A stretch of DNA of 64,000 bases, taken from Chryseosolibacter sp044507775. Its GTDB lineage: Bacteria; Bacteroidota; Bacteroidia; Cytophagales; Cyclobacteriaceae. Numbering within the stretch: the stretch's first letter is position 1; the number at the start of each line of letters is the position of its first letter. The translations under genes and the position numbers were made by a program. The notes beneath the pieces are model-generated. The model did no database searches. It was not told where the DNA came from and saw nothing but the letters and a program-made list of their open reading frames with translations. Where the stretch lies: NCBI GenBank assembly GCA_044507775.1, contig JBIQIY010000001.1, positions 343,902-407,901 of the forward strand. Direction: 5' to 3'. This document shows, piece after piece, positions 17,463 through 27,305 of the stretch.

Positions 17463-19304
17463 CTACCGCTCAACCAATTCCTTGACGGTGTCGCCGTAGT
17501 AGTCTCGCTTACCGGTCTTGATGCCCAGCAGGCTGTGCCATTTCTTAAAGGCATTGACAAACACGGCGAGCATCAGGATCATAGCCATGAGAGCGAGAAA
17601 TGCCAGCAAGTACTGTTCGTTTGGCAGATAGATGTCCTTGATCTGTTCATAGCCCGCCCAAAAGGTGATCACCGCCATGAAAACTCCGGGTATAGCCGAA
17701 CACAGCGCATATTTTCCCCGGTTCATGCGAATGAGCATGGTGGTGCACACGATCAATCCGCAGGCTGCAAGCAATTGGTTGCTGATTCCGAACAAGGGCC
17801 AAATACTGCTCACGTTACCTGTGTAGACCAGATATCCCCATGAGAATGTGAAGATCAGGCTGGTGATGACAATGCCGGGTATCCAGTTCTTGTCATGAAA
17901 CTTCGGTACTGCACGTCCGAGCATCTCCTGGAGGAAGAATCTGCCCACCCGTGTTCCGGCATCGATCGCCGTTAGTATAAATACCGCCTCAAACATGATC
18001 GCGAAATTGTACCAGTATGCCATCACATCATCCATGAAAGGGATGTTGTTAAAGATGTGAGCCATTCCCACTGCCAGTGACACGGCACCCCCGGTTCTTC
18101 CACGCAGGTCCACACCCACCATCTCATTAAAATGGTGCAAATCCACAATTCCCAGATTCGGGTGCTGGAGGATAAAAGCATCGTATGCTTCCCGCGATGT
18201 ATTAATGGCGAAATAGTCACCGGGAACGAGCGTACAGGCTGCGATCAGTGCCATAAGCGCCACAAATCCTTCAACCAGCATCGCTCCGTAACCCACAAAA
18301 AGGATTTCTCTTTCATTGCTTAACATCTTCGGTGTCGTGCCCGTCGCAATGACGGCGTGAAAGCCGGAAATGGCGCCGCATGCAATTACAATGAAGACAA
18401 ATGGCAACACCGGGCCACCAATGATGGGACCACCTCCTCGCACAAAATCCGTGATGGCTGGCATTTGCAAAGTCGGATGAACGAAGATCACTCCAACCGC
18501 CAACATCAAGATGGTACCGATTTTCAGATAGGTTGACAGGTAATCGCGGGGAACCAACAGGAACCAAACCGGAAGGACTGACGCCAGGAAACCATACACC
18601 GCAATGGCCACTGATATTGTTTCAATTCTCCAGTTAAAAAGATTGCTGATTTCGCGGACCTGCATCAACTCGTGTCCCCCTGTTATGCCCACAATCAAGA
18701 GGACAACGCCCACGATACTGGCAAGGGTGACGCTGTCCTTTCGGTACCGCATAATTAACCCCATGACGATCGCAATGGGCATCGTGGCAAGTACTGTGAA
18801 CAGTGACCACGACGCTTCATGCATCGCGCTAATACAGGCGAGGGAAAGTCCCGCCAGCGTGAGGATCAGGATGAAAAGGATAGCCACTCCGGCTATCAGT
18901 CCGGTTGCCGGTCCGATTTCTTTGCTGGCGATGGTCGCCAGGCTTTGTCCCTTGTGCCTCACCGACGCAAAGAGCACAACCATATCGTGCACGCCGCCGC
19001 CCAGCACACATCCGATCAGAATCCACAGCGCTCCCGGGAGATAGCCAAACTGCGCCGCAAGCACGGGGCCAACCAACGGTCCCGCTGCTGCTATGGCGGC
19101 AAAGTGATGCCCGAAAAGTACGTTTCTGTTCGTGGGCACATAGTCTTTGCCGTCGGAAAACTCAACCGCGGGTGTCACGTTGTTCGAATTCAACCGCAGA
19201 ACTTTGTTCGCCAGGAACAGGCCGTAGTAGCGATACGCGATCGCAAAGACGAGGACCGCTACAAAAACTAATGTGAGCGCATTAATACCATTAAGAAATT
19301 CCAT
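17463..19304 (-). CDS. cstA: CstA carbon-starvation / peptide transporter
   Basis: 613-residue inner-membrane protein with more than a dozen hydrophobic segments. CstA-family marks are the RYYGLFLANKVL segment, VPTNRNVLFGHHFAAIAAAGP near the N-terminus, GGGVHDMVVLFASVRHKG, and SGFHAVIATGTTPKML. The family imports peptides, and in some bacteria pyruvate, under carbon limitation. The start at 19304 (MEFLNGINALTL) is preferred over a 35-residue longer frame, since family members begin just before the first membrane helix. It lies alone between the SusC-led locus and the pentose-phosphate operon. Confidence 0.93.
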   Translation of the reverse strand: MEFLNGINALTLVFVAVLVFAIAYRYYGLFLANKVLRLNSNNVTPAVEFSDGKDYVPTNRNVLFGHHFAAIAAAGPLVGPVLAAQFGYLPGALWILIGCVLGGGVHDMVVLFASVRHKGQSLATIASKEIGPATGLIAGVAILFILILTLAGLSLACISAMHEASWSLFTVLATMPIAIVMGLIMRYRKDSVTLASIVGVVLLIVGITGGHELMQVREISNLFNWRIETISVAIAVYGFLASVLPVWFLLVPRDYLSTYLKIGTILMLAVGVIFVHPTLQMPAITDFVRGGGPIIGGPVLPFVFIVIACGAISGFHAVIATGTTPKMLSNEREILFVGYGAMLVEGFVALMALIAACTLVPGDYFAINTSREAYDAFILQHPNLGIVDLHHFNEMVGVDLRGRTGGAVSLAVGMAHIFNNIPFMDDVMAYWYNFAIMFEAVFILTAIDAGTRVGRFFLQEMLGRAVPKFHDKNWIPGIVITSLIFTFSWGYLVYTGNVSSIWPLFGISNQLLAACGLIVCTTMLIRMNRGKYALCSAIPGVFMAVITFWAGYEQIKDIYLPNEQYLLAFLALMAMILMLAVFVNAFKKWHSLLGIKTGKRDYYGDTVKELVER

Positions 19305-19451
19305 ATCAATTAAGAATACGATTAGCGCGCCTTGTACCCGATCCGCTCCAATCCACAAAGGCGCAGGCAGGGAGCATCGTCGTGACAAGATAACAGGTAT
19401 CGGCGACACTCAAATACATGCGACTCCAAAAAAACGGACACCACCGCGTGC

Positions 19452-19643
19452 GGAAATGCGCTTCCCCTCAGTTACTTGTTCGCAAATATGTGGTTGGAGA
19501 GTTTTGTATTCCGGATCGATCTACAGTGGTGGTTCTTTGCAGGGTCGGGTCTCGCCGCGCTGGTGATCGCCTGGGTAACGGTAGGCATTCACACGATGAA
19601 GGCTGCGGCTGCCAATCCTGCGAAATGTTTGAGGAGTGAGTGA
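19452..19643 (+). pseudogene. Relic: C-terminus of an FtsX/MacB-like permease
   Basis: In the plus-strand frame from 19452 the translation includes LPLSYLFANMWLESFVFRID, QWWFFAGSGLAAL, and ends HTMKAAAANPAKCLRSE before the TGA at 19641-19643. This matches the last 60 residues of the intact permease at 50.9 kb (QWLQDFAYRI, QWWVPVAAGALAI, ALKAAMANPVESLRSE). No start codon in context, ABC-permease N-terminus or upstream membrane segments are present; the upstream sequence belongs to the cstA 5' side. A leftover of a deletion or rearrangement. Confidence 0.8.
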
Positions 19644-19738
19644 CCTTGTCATCAAATCATAAGTCTTCGATCAAAAACAGAAACTCCGACAGCCTCATCC
19701 GGTCATGATGAGAGCCTCTTGCTGAAAATACTATGCGC

Positions 19739-20461
19739 CTATTTTAATCCCGCGGCCGCGGCCTCATCCAGGAACCACCGTAGGTCGCCGGCGGCGGGTT
19801 CAATAAGCTGCGCCGGATATTCTTCCGTATCCTTTTCGCCTTGCAAAACATTGTAGACGGCCTTACTCTTTGATTCACCGAATACGAGGAACGCAATGTG
19901 CCGTGCCTGGTTGATCATCGGCGCTGTCATCGTGATCCGGTAAACGCCTTTTTCCGCCAGGTAGACGCTCTTTATGGAGACCGACTTATCTTTCAAAACG
20001 GGGGTATGCGGAAACAGGGAAGCTGTATGCGCGTCATCCCCGAGTCCCAGCAGCACCAGGTCAAAGCGAATTTCCCCTCCTCCAAAATGATCGAAAATAT
20101 CAGAAGAATATTTGTTAGCAGCTTGTTGAGGTGTCAGTGTCGTATCGACGTAAAAGATCCTCGCCACAGGGATCTCCAAAGGATCAAAAAGAGTTCTTTT
20201 GATCATGCCTGCGTTGCTATCAGCGTGGTCCAGCGGCACATGGCGTTCATCGCCAAGGAAGAAGTTAATCTTGTCCCATTCAATTTTCCCTTCATACCGG
20301 GCCGATGCCAGCATCGTATACAGTCTTTTCGGCGAGCTGCCACCCGGCAAGGCAACGTTAAACACACCGCGGGCGGCGATTGCTTCCCCCGACGCGATCA
20401 CAAAAAAATCAGCAACGGCCGGAATCAACTCATCGAGCGTCTTAAATACTTCGATCCTCAT
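19739..20461 (-). CDS. pgl: 6-phosphogluconolactonase (DevB/Pgl type)
   Basis: 240-residue cytosolic enzyme that hydrolyses 6-phosphogluconolactone to 6-phosphogluconate, step two of the oxidative pentose-phosphate branch. Family marks are ALPGGSSPKRLY (phosphate-binding, residues 38-49), DKINFFLGDERHVPLDHADSN, and LGLGDDAHTASLFP. Length is typical of DevB-type lactonases. It is the last gene of the tkt-tal-HAD-gnd-zwf-pgl operon and starts 9 bp after the zwf stop, consistent with translational coupling. Confidence 0.95.
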   Translation of the reverse strand: MRIEVFKTLDELIPAVADFFVIASGEAIAARGVFNVALPGGSSPKRLYTMLASARYEGKIEWDKINFFLGDERHVPLDHADSNAGMIKRTLFDPLEIPVARIFYVDTTLTPQQAANKYSSDIFDHFGGGEIRFDLVLLGLGDDAHTASLFPHTPVLKDKSVSIKSVYLAEKGVYRITMTAPMINQARHIAFLVFGESKSKAVYNVLQGEKDTEEYPAQLIEPAAGDLRWFLDEAAAAGLK

Positions 20462-20470
20462 ATTTATCGC

Positions 20471-21979
20471 TTAGTTTCGGACAGGCAAATTAAACCAATG
20501 AAAGCCATCACTTGCAATTAACGCGTCCGCCTGCTGCGGCCCCCACGAATCGGCCGAATAGTTCGGAAAACTGGTGCTCTTTCTCGCCCCCCAGGCATTG
20601 AGAACGGGCATCAACAAATCCCACGCCGCTTCTACCTGATCGGAACGCATGAAAAGCGTTTGGTCACACATGATCGTTTCCAGCAGCAACGTCTCATACG
20701 CTTCGGGCGCTTCCTCTGTATAGGTACCTTTATAATTGAACATCAGGTCAACTGTGTTGAGGATCATGTCCAGGCCGGGCCGTTTCACTTGCAGCTGAAG
20801 GCGAATGCTCATTTCCGGCTGAATGCTGATAATAAGTCTGTTCTGTTGCCAGTTGTCGATTGCATGTGTTGGAAATACCAGATGCGGAACATCGCGAAAT
20901 TGAATTGTAATAACGGAAGACGACTGAAAAAGACGTTTCCCTGTACGGACATAGAATGGGACACCCTGCCAGCGCCAGTTGTCAATAAAAAATTTCATCG
21001 CGGCAAACGTTTCAGTGTTGGACTGCGGATCCACCTTTGCCTCCTGTCTGTACCCGGGCACTTCTTCGCCCTCCATCCACCCACGACCGTATTGGCCTCG
21101 TACGGCTAGCTTATTAACATCCTCCGGAGCAAATCTGCGAATCGCGCGAAGCACATCCACCTTCCTGTTCCGGACTTCATCGGCTTCAAAGTTAATGGGA
21201 GTTTCCATCGCGATCAGGCAAAGCAATTGCAGCACGTGGTTCTGCACCATATCGCGCAAGGCACCCGCCTCATCATAATAGTCTCCCCGATCGCCGATGC
21301 CGAGTTTCTCGGTCACAGAAATCTGCACATGCTCGATGTAATTACGGCTCCAGATTGGCTCGAGTATCGAATTCGCAAAACGAAAAGCCATTATGTTCTG
21401 AACAGTCTCTTTTCCGAGATAGTGGTCGATCCGGTAAATTTGTTTCTCGTCAAAGAACCGGCACAAGAGATCGTTAAGTGATTTGGCCGACTTCAGGTCA
21501 TGACCAAAGGGCTTTTCGATGACGATTCGTGTTGTCTCAGGATTTTCTGCCAGTTTATTCTTGCAGATGTTTTCTGCAATAACGGGGAAAAAAGATGGCG
21601 ATACCGCCATGTAGAAGATCACGTGCGGTTCACGATTCCACTTCCCGTGAAGATCGGAAATACGATTGACAAATTCCTGATAGGCATTGACATCATTGAC
21701 ATCAGCGGCCTGATAGAAAACGCGTGAAGCAAATCGGTCCCACTTGTCCTGGTCCGGTTGCCCGTTCCTTGAAAATCGTTTGGTGCCGTCCAGTAACCTC
21801 GCCCTGTAATCTTCGTCGGTTAATTTACTCCGTGCTGTGCCAATAATGGCAAATTCGTCCGGCAACCAGTTATCGCAAAACAAATTATATAGCGCAGGAG
21901 TTATCTTGCGCAAATTCAGATCACCGGTCCCACCGAAAATGATGAATATGACAGGTTGAGATTTTGAAGTTCGACTCAT
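20471..21979 (-). CDS. zwf: Glucose-6-phosphate 1-dehydrogenase
   Basis: Oxidises glucose 6-phosphate to 6-phosphogluconolactone with NADP+. The nucleotide motif IIFGGTGDLNLRK is near the N-terminus and the substrate site RIDHYLGKE is present, as is the second substrate segment VRTGKRL. I place the start at the ATG at 21979, nine residues before the Rossmann strand; GTG 22009 and ATG 22003 are alternatives in the same frame. About 500 residues is the normal length. It follows gnd and precedes pgl in the operon, so the whole oxidative branch is co-transcribed. Confidence 0.95.
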   Translation of the reverse strand: MSRTSKSQPVIFIIFGGTGDLNLRKITPALYNLFCDNWLPDEFAIIGTARSKLTDEDYRARLLDGTKRFSRNGQPDQDKWDRFASRVFYQAADVNDVNAYQEFVNRISDLHGKWNREPHVIFYMAVSPSFFPVIAENICKNKLAENPETTRIVIEKPFGHDLKSAKSLNDLLCRFFDEKQIYRIDHYLGKETVQNIMAFRFANSILEPIWSRNYIEHVQISVTEKLGIGDRGDYYDEAGALRDMVQNHVLQLLCLIAMETPINFEADEVRNRKVDVLRAIRRFAPEDVNKLAVRGQYGRGWMEGEEVPGYRQEAKVDPQSNTETFAAMKFFIDNWRWQGVPFYVRTGKRLFQSSSVITIQFRDVPHLVFPTHAIDNWQQNRLIISIQPEMSIRLQLQVKRPGLDMILNTVDLMFNYKGTYTEEAPEAYETLLLETIMCDQTLFMRSDQVEAAWDLLMPVLNAWGARKSTSFPNYSADSWGPQQADALIASDGFHWFNLPVRN

Positions 21980-22051
21980 ATTGAATCTGCTTTGAACATT
22001 CATAAACACTTAGTCGCGATCACCCCACCGCACTCCCGGATTCCGGGTTTC

Positions 22052-23482
22052 CTAACCCTCGCTGTTTTTACTCCATTCGGTATGAAAAGAACCCTCCTTT
22101 CCGATAAGCTCGTAGGTATGGGCTCCGAAAAAATCACGCTGTGCCTGAATGAGATTTGACGGCATCCGCTCGCTGCGGAAGGTGTCATAGTAGTTCAGTG
22201 ACGCCGCATAGGCCGGCAGTGGCAGTCCCCGCAGGGCCGCATCGGAAACAACTGCGCGCACAGCTGACGAACTCTTGCCGACCAGCGATTGCACAGACCC
22301 ATCCAGGAGCAAATGTTCGAGCTGTTCGTCGGAACGAAAAGCATGGTGAATAACTTCCAGAAAGCTGGACCGGATAATACATCCTCCCCGCCAGATTTTC
22401 GCGATCTGATCCAATCTCAGGTTATAGGAGTATGCTTGCGAAGCACTGTCCAGCAAATGCATTCCCTGTGCATAAATAACAACCATGCTGAAATAAAACG
22501 CCTGCTGCAGTTTAGCGACGTATTCATCAGGCTTGCCCGTAAGGGCTCCATCTTCCCCACGCGGAAAGGCCGCGGCCGCTTTCATTCTCAAAGATTTATA
22601 TCGAGAAAGGTCGCGCATGGAAACGGAAATATCGATGGTAGGAATGGGTACATTCAAATCCATGGCTGCCTGAGACGTCCATTTGCCGGTCCCCTTCGAT
22701 TTTGCTTCGTCTTTGATGTCGTCGAGTAGCAGGCGATCGCCGGCTGGGTTCCTGAATAAAAAGATCTCCGCGGTAATTTCCAGGAGGTAAGACTTCAACG
22801 GCCCCTTGTTCCAATCATCGAACACGCGATGGATTGCGTCGTCGCTGAGGTGAAGACCTCTTTTCAAAATCTCATATGTTTCGGCTATCAACTGCATCAT
22901 CGCATACTCGATGCCGTTGTGGACCATTTTTACAAAATGCCCTGAAGCACCGGAGCCGACATAGGTGACACAGGGCTCGCCGGAAACTTTTGCGGCGATA
23001 GCCTCGAGAACAGGCTGCACCTTTTTATACGCTTCCGCGTCTCCTCCCGGCATCATGCTGGGGCCGTGCCTCGCCCCTTCCTCTCCGCCCGAGATGCCCA
23101 TTCCCATAAAATGATATCCGCGTTTCGCCAATTCTACGGTGCGTCGCTCCGTATCCTCAAAGTGCGAGTTACCACCATCTATGACGATGTCACCTTCATC
23201 CAGGAAAGGCAGCACTTCTGCAATTACCCCATCCACAACGGGGCCCGCAGGCACGAGGAGTATGAGGACCCGTGGATGTTGCAGGCTCTCTATAAACATC
23301 TCAAGGTTTGCAAAGCCCTTCACATTCCCACCCTTGCCCAACTTATTAAGAGTCGAAACTTTCTCAGGATTTCTATCGTATCCGGCGCCAAAAAATCCAT
23401 GATCTGCGATATTAAGAAGAAGGTTACAGCCCATTGTTCCCAGGCCGATCATACCAACGGTGTACTTTTCACTTTCTTCCAT
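22052..23482 (-). CDS. gnd: 6-phosphogluconate dehydrogenase, decarboxylating
   Basis: 476-residue enzyme making ribulose 5-phosphate, CO2 and NADPH. The cofactor motif GLGTMG is at 13-18, IDGGNSHFEDT follows, and the signature region HFVKMVHNGIEYAMMQ includes the catalytic Lys. Length is typical of the dimeric long form. It starts 2 bp after the HAD gene stop and precedes zwf, within the pentose-phosphate operon. Confidence 0.96.
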   Translation of the reverse strand: MEESEKYTVGMIGLGTMGCNLLLNIADHGFFGAGYDRNPEKVSTLNKLGKGGNVKGFANLEMFIESLQHPRVLILLVPAGPVVDGVIAEVLPFLDEGDIVIDGGNSHFEDTERRTVELAKRGYHFMGMGISGGEEGARHGPSMMPGGDAEAYKKVQPVLEAIAAKVSGEPCVTYVGSGASGHFVKMVHNGIEYAMMQLIAETYEILKRGLHLSDDAIHRVFDDWNKGPLKSYLLEITAEIFLFRNPAGDRLLLDDIKDEAKSKGTGKWTSQAAMDLNVPIPTIDISVSMRDLSRYKSLRMKAAAAFPRGEDGALTGKPDEYVAKLQQAFYFSMVVIYAQGMHLLDSASQAYSYNLRLDQIAKIWRGGCIIRSSFLEVIHHAFRSDEQLEHLLLDGSVQSLVGKSSSAVRAVVSDAALRGLPLPAYAASLNYYDTFRSERMPSNLIQAQRDFFGAHTYELIGKEGSFHTEWSKNSEG

Positions 23483-23484
23483 AT

Positions 23485-24111
23485 CTAAATACTTTTTTCA
23501 TTTTTCAAGCCATCCAGTATTTCCTTTGTAGTTGAGAAAGACTGGTGATGAAAGCTGCGTATCCCCAGTTTTTGTGCTTCATCGACGATCATGGGCCGGT
23601 CATCAAAGTATACACATTCATCAGGATAAGCTTGAGCGACTCCCATAGCGAGGGTAAAAATACCCGGGTCCGGTTTGCGCATGCCTACATCACACGACGA
23701 AACAAATGCATCAAAGCATTGATGCAAGCCGAATTTCCTCACCCGAAAATCGTTTAGCTCCTTTCCCTCATTATTGATCGAAATAATCCGGAAACCGCAG
23801 GTTCGCTTCCATTCCTTAAGCCACTGCAGCATATTCGGCAATTCTACGGATTGAGCAAACATAAACTTCCTAAAATCATCCTTCGTGAAATTACGGCTGT
23901 GATTGAACACCACACGATCAAGGTACTCACTCAAAGTGATGCTGTTGATCTCGTATACATTGAAAATAAAATGGTGCAGGGAGTCCATCTCTTCGTAGTC
24001 GAGCCCAAATGTCTGAGCCGCTTTCTGCCGGGATTCATGTCCCCAGCCATTGCTTAACAATACTCCACCTATATCCAGAAAGATTACCTTAACAGCTGAT
24101 GTATGCGTCAC
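23485..24111 (-). CDS. HAD-superfamily phosphatase-like protein
   Basis: 208 residues, HAD-IA type. Motif I is FLDIGGVL (nucleophile Asp in DIGGV), motif II is IISINNE, motif III uses the Lys of GMRKPDP, and motif IV is YFDDRP. Substrate unknown. Tight packing (11 bp after tal, 2 bp before gnd) indicates it is made with the pentose-phosphate enzymes; a phosphosugar phosphatase or a metabolite-repair role is a natural inference. Motif I has Gly at the second conserved position in place of Asp, as in many HAD-IA members. Confidence 0.85.
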   Translation of the reverse strand: MTHTSAVKVIFLDIGGVLLSNGWGHESRQKAAQTFGLDYEEMDSLHHFIFNVYEINSITLSEYLDRVVFNHSRNFTKDDFRKFMFAQSVELPNMLQWLKEWKRTCGFRIISINNEGKELNDFRVRKFGLHQCFDAFVSSCDVGMRKPDPGIFTLAMGVAQAYPDECVYFDDRPMIVDEAQKLGIRSFHHQSFSTTKEILDGLKNEKSI

Positions 24112-24122
24112 TATTGATTGAA

Positions 24123-25244
24123 TTAATGGACCACTTCCTTTTGCTTCGCAATCGCGCCGATGAGGCTATCGTATGCTTTGTTGAATTTTTCAATACCTTC
24201 ATCTTCCAACTTCTGCGTAATAGCGTTCAGATCGATCCCTTCTTTTTTCAATCGGGTCAGGACTTCCGTCGCATTGTCGAGACCATCAACGAGGCGATTC
24301 GCAGCGTTTCCATGGTCATTAAAAGCTTCGAGTGTTTCCATCGGGATCGTGTTAATCGTTTCAGGACCGATCAAAGCCTCCACATATTTCACATCGCTAA
24401 ACGAAGGGTCCTTGCTGCTCGTGCTGGCCCAAAGCACCCGTTGCCGTTTTGAACCTTGTTGTTCCAGCTTCCTGAAACGTTCGCCGCTGAAAACCTCCTG
24501 ATAAATTTCATACGCCTTTTTTGCAGAAGCAATCGCCACTTCGCCCTTGAGGTCTCCTAGGCCCCTATCGGCCAGCAAAGGATCAACCTTCACATCGATC
24601 CGGCTCAGGAAAAAACTCGCCACCGACGAAATCTCATCGATGGGTAACTTCGCTTTGATCCGGTCCTCCAGTCCCGCAAGGTACGCATCAGTCACTTCCC
24701 GGTAGCGCGGTAACCCGAATAAAAGAGTAATATTTATGTTTATCCCTTCACTGATGCACTTGCGGATGGCGGGAAGGCCTTCTGCGGTGCCGGGAATTTT
24801 GATCATTACGTTTTTTCGATTTACGGCGTTCCATAATTCGCGCGCCTGTCTGACCGTTCCCGCTGTGTCGTTCGCCAGACGAGGGGAAACCTCGAGACTC
24901 ACAAAACCGTCCGTCCCTTTGCTCTTATCATACAATGACTTAAACATATCGGTTGCGCGCTGGATGTCTTTCACCGCGACACCGATAAAAATATCGTCAT
25001 TGTTCTTGCCTTCTCTGGCAAGTGTGGCAATGTCTTCGTCGTAGTCAGCGCTGCCGTTAATAGCTTTTTCAAAGATAGAAGGGTTGGCGGTGACGCCGCG
25101 TATGCCGTCATCATTGATAAGGCCAGCCAACTTTCCTGAATCCATGATCTTGCGGTCGAAGAAATCAAGCCATATACTCTGTCCGAAATCTCCAATGCTC
25201 TTTATTCTGCTTTGTGTCATAACTAAGTTTGTTTTTTTACTCAT
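24123..25244 (-). CDS. tal: Transaldolase (long form)
   Basis: 373-residue enzyme of the non-oxidative pentose-phosphate branch, moving a dihydroxyacetone unit between sugar phosphates. The N-terminal SIWLDFFDRKIM and GVTANPSIFEKAI segments and the Schiff-base Lys in MIKIPGT are clear; LWASTSSKDPSFSDVKYVE is typical of the longer bacterial/plant-type transaldolases. Its ATG overlaps the tkt stop by 8 bases (25237-25244), suggesting translational coupling. A second Met at residue 9 (25220), after an A-rich stretch, is an alternative start. Confidence 0.95.
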   Translation of the reverse strand: MSKKTNLVMTQSRIKSIGDFGQSIWLDFFDRKIMDSGKLAGLINDDGIRGVTANPSIFEKAINGSADYDEDIATLAREGKNNDDIFIGVAVKDIQRATDMFKSLYDKSKGTDGFVSLEVSPRLANDTAGTVRQARELWNAVNRKNVMIKIPGTAEGLPAIRKCISEGININITLLFGLPRYREVTDAYLAGLEDRIKAKLPIDEISSVASFFLSRIDVKVDPLLADRGLGDLKGEVAIASAKKAYEIYQEVFSGERFRKLEQQGSKRQRVLWASTSSKDPSFSDVKYVEALIGPETINTIPMETLEAFNDHGNAANRLVDGLDNATEVLTRLKKEGIDLNAITQKLEDEGIEKFNKAYDSLIGAIAKQKEVVH

Positions 25245-27255
25245 CTCCAGCCAACAGGGCGCTGGCTTTGTTCACAATGTTTTCCACTGTAAAGCCGAAG
25301 GCCTCCATCAATTGTTCACCGGGTGCGGATTCACCGAATTGACTGACACCGATCACATCGCCGTCATCAGTCACATACCGGCACCAGCCCATCGGAGATC
25401 CTGCTTCAACCGCTAAGCGCTTTCTCAACGTTCGTGGAAAAATGGTCTCCTTATAAGTTTGATCCTGCTTGTCAAACAATTCCCATGAGGGCATGCTCAC
25501 CACCCGGGCAGCAATATTTTGTTCCAGTAATTTTTCCTGAGCCGCTATCAGCAGATGGACTTCAGAACCCGAGCCGATCAAAATTATCTGTGGAGTACCT
25601 TTTGATTCCGAAAGAATGTAAGCGCCTTTTTCCAGTTCGGAAGCCCGTGTGTATTTTTGCTGATCAATCACCGGAATTCCCTGGCGCGTTAATATCAGCG
25701 CGACTGGTCCGCCCGAATGTTCAAGTGCCACACGCCAGGCGTGCGCGGTTTCATTTGCATCCGCAGGCCGGATCACTGTCAAGTTAGGAACCGATCTCAA
25801 GCCAATCAGTTGCTCAACGGGCTGGTGCGTTGTTCCGTCCTCGCCGAGTCCGATGCTATCGTGCGTATAAATAAATATCGGCTTGATTTTCATGATTGCG
25901 GCGAGCCTGACCGGTGGCCGCATGTAGTCGGAAAATATCAGGAACGTCGCACCATAGGGTATGATACATTTTGAAAGCGCCATTCCGTTCAGGATTGCCC
26001 CCATTGCGTGTTCCCGGATTCCAAAGTGAAAGATGCGTCCGGTGGGATTGGCAGCGGAAAACGAGTTGTAGTTTTGAAGGTCGGTATCGGTGGATGGCGA
26101 TAGGTCGGCCGATCCTCCCATCAATGCCGGCAAATAGTCGGCGATAGCATTTAGCACTTTTCCCGAAGCTTTACGCGTGGCGATTTTGTCCTTGCCCGGT
26201 TTGAAGACTGGCAACTTTTCTTTCCATCCCGCTGGCAACTCGCCGCGGGTGAGCATTTCATATTCACGGGCCAGATCGGCGTGCTTGTCTTTATATGATT
26301 TATACAATTCGTTCCACTCAGCTTCCTTCCTGGCGCGGTGCTTCGCTGCTTCACGATAGAAGTTCAACACTTCCGGCGGAACATCGAAGTAGGTATTGGG
26401 ATCAACCCCAAAATTCTCCTTTACCAGTTTCACCTCATCTTCACCAAGGGGTGAACCATGTGCGCTCGAAGAATCGATTTTATTCGGGCTGCCATAACCG
26501 ATATGCGTGCGAATCTTGATAAGGGAAGGACGATCCGTTACCTCCTGCGCTTCGCGTATCGCGGCTGCCAGCGCGTGGGTGTCATTGCCATCCGAAAGCG
26601 TTTGCACATGCCACCCGTAGGCTTCGAAACGCTTTGCCACATCCTCATTGAAGGCCAGATCGGTGTCTCCTTCAATCGTGATGTGGTTGTCGTCATACAA
26701 ATAAATGAGGTTGCCCAACTGCAGGTGGCCCGCGAGTGAGGCTGCCTCCGCAGTGACACCCTCCATCAAATCGCCGTCGCTGCAGATCGCGTACACCTTG
26801 TAATCGAAAATATCAAAGCCCGGGCGGTTATACCGGGCGGCCATGTACTTCTGAGCAATACCCATCCCGACTCCATTTGCAAAGCCCTGTCCCAACGGAC
26901 CTGTAGTCACTTCAATACCCGGCAACAATCCATATTCGGGATGCCCAGCCGTTCGGCTATGCAGCTGTCGGAAGTTCTTAAGATCTTCCAACGTCACGTC
27001 ATATCCCGTCAAGTACAAGAAGCTGTATTGTAACATGCAGGCATGGCCGGCGGATAGCACAAAACGGTCGCGGTTCGGCCATTCGGGATTTTTCGGATTA
27101 TAATTCATGCTCTCCGTCCACAGCACGTGGCCAAGAGGAGCAAGTCCCATAGGCGTACCCGGATGGCCGGAGTTCGCCCGCTGTACAGCATCCGCAGCCA
27201 GAATTCTAACGGTGTTGATGGCTGCTTGTTCGATCGTTTCTGATTTTGTACTCAT
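25237..27255 (-). CDS. tkt: Transketolase
   Basis: 672-residue thiamine-diphosphate enzyme that transfers two-carbon units between sugar phosphates. Marks: SGHPGTPMG near residue 30, the ThDP/metal motif SDGDLMEG, GYGSPNKIDSSSAHGSPLG, and the pyrimidine-domain FGIREHAMGAILNGMA with the catalytic Glu. Full length. It is the first gene of a six-gene minus-strand operon with tal, a HAD protein, gnd, zwf and pgl, so carbon flow through both branches is under one control. The leader contains a perfect 17-bp palindrome. Confidence 0.97.
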   Translation of the reverse strand: MSTKSETIEQAAINTVRILAADAVQRANSGHPGTPMGLAPLGHVLWTESMNYNPKNPEWPNRDRFVLSAGHACMLQYSFLYLTGYDVTLEDLKNFRQLHSRTAGHPEYGLLPGIEVTTGPLGQGFANGVGMGIAQKYMAARYNRPGFDIFDYKVYAICSDGDLMEGVTAEAASLAGHLQLGNLIYLYDDNHITIEGDTDLAFNEDVAKRFEAYGWHVQTLSDGNDTHALAAAIREAQEVTDRPSLIKIRTHIGYGSPNKIDSSSAHGSPLGEDEVKLVKENFGVDPNTYFDVPPEVLNFYREAAKHRARKEAEWNELYKSYKDKHADLAREYEMLTRGELPAGWKEKLPVFKPGKDKIATRKASGKVLNAIADYLPALMGGSADLSPSTDTDLQNYNSFSAANPTGRIFHFGIREHAMGAILNGMALSKCIIPYGATFLIFSDYMRPPVRLAAIMKIKPIFIYTHDSIGLGEDGTTHQPVEQLIGLRSVPNLTVIRPADANETAHAWRVALEHSGGPVALILTRQGIPVIDQQKYTRASELEKGAYILSESKGTPQIILIGSGSEVHLLIAAQEKLLEQNIAARVVSMPSWELFDKQDQTYKETIFPRTLRKRLAVEAGSPMGWCRYVTDDGDVIGVSQFGESAPGEQLMEAFGFTVENIVNKASALLAGDE

Positions 27256-27305
27256 GGTGCAAGGAAGTGTTGCTTATGGTGATGACGCGCATAACGAAGT
27301 TTTCC

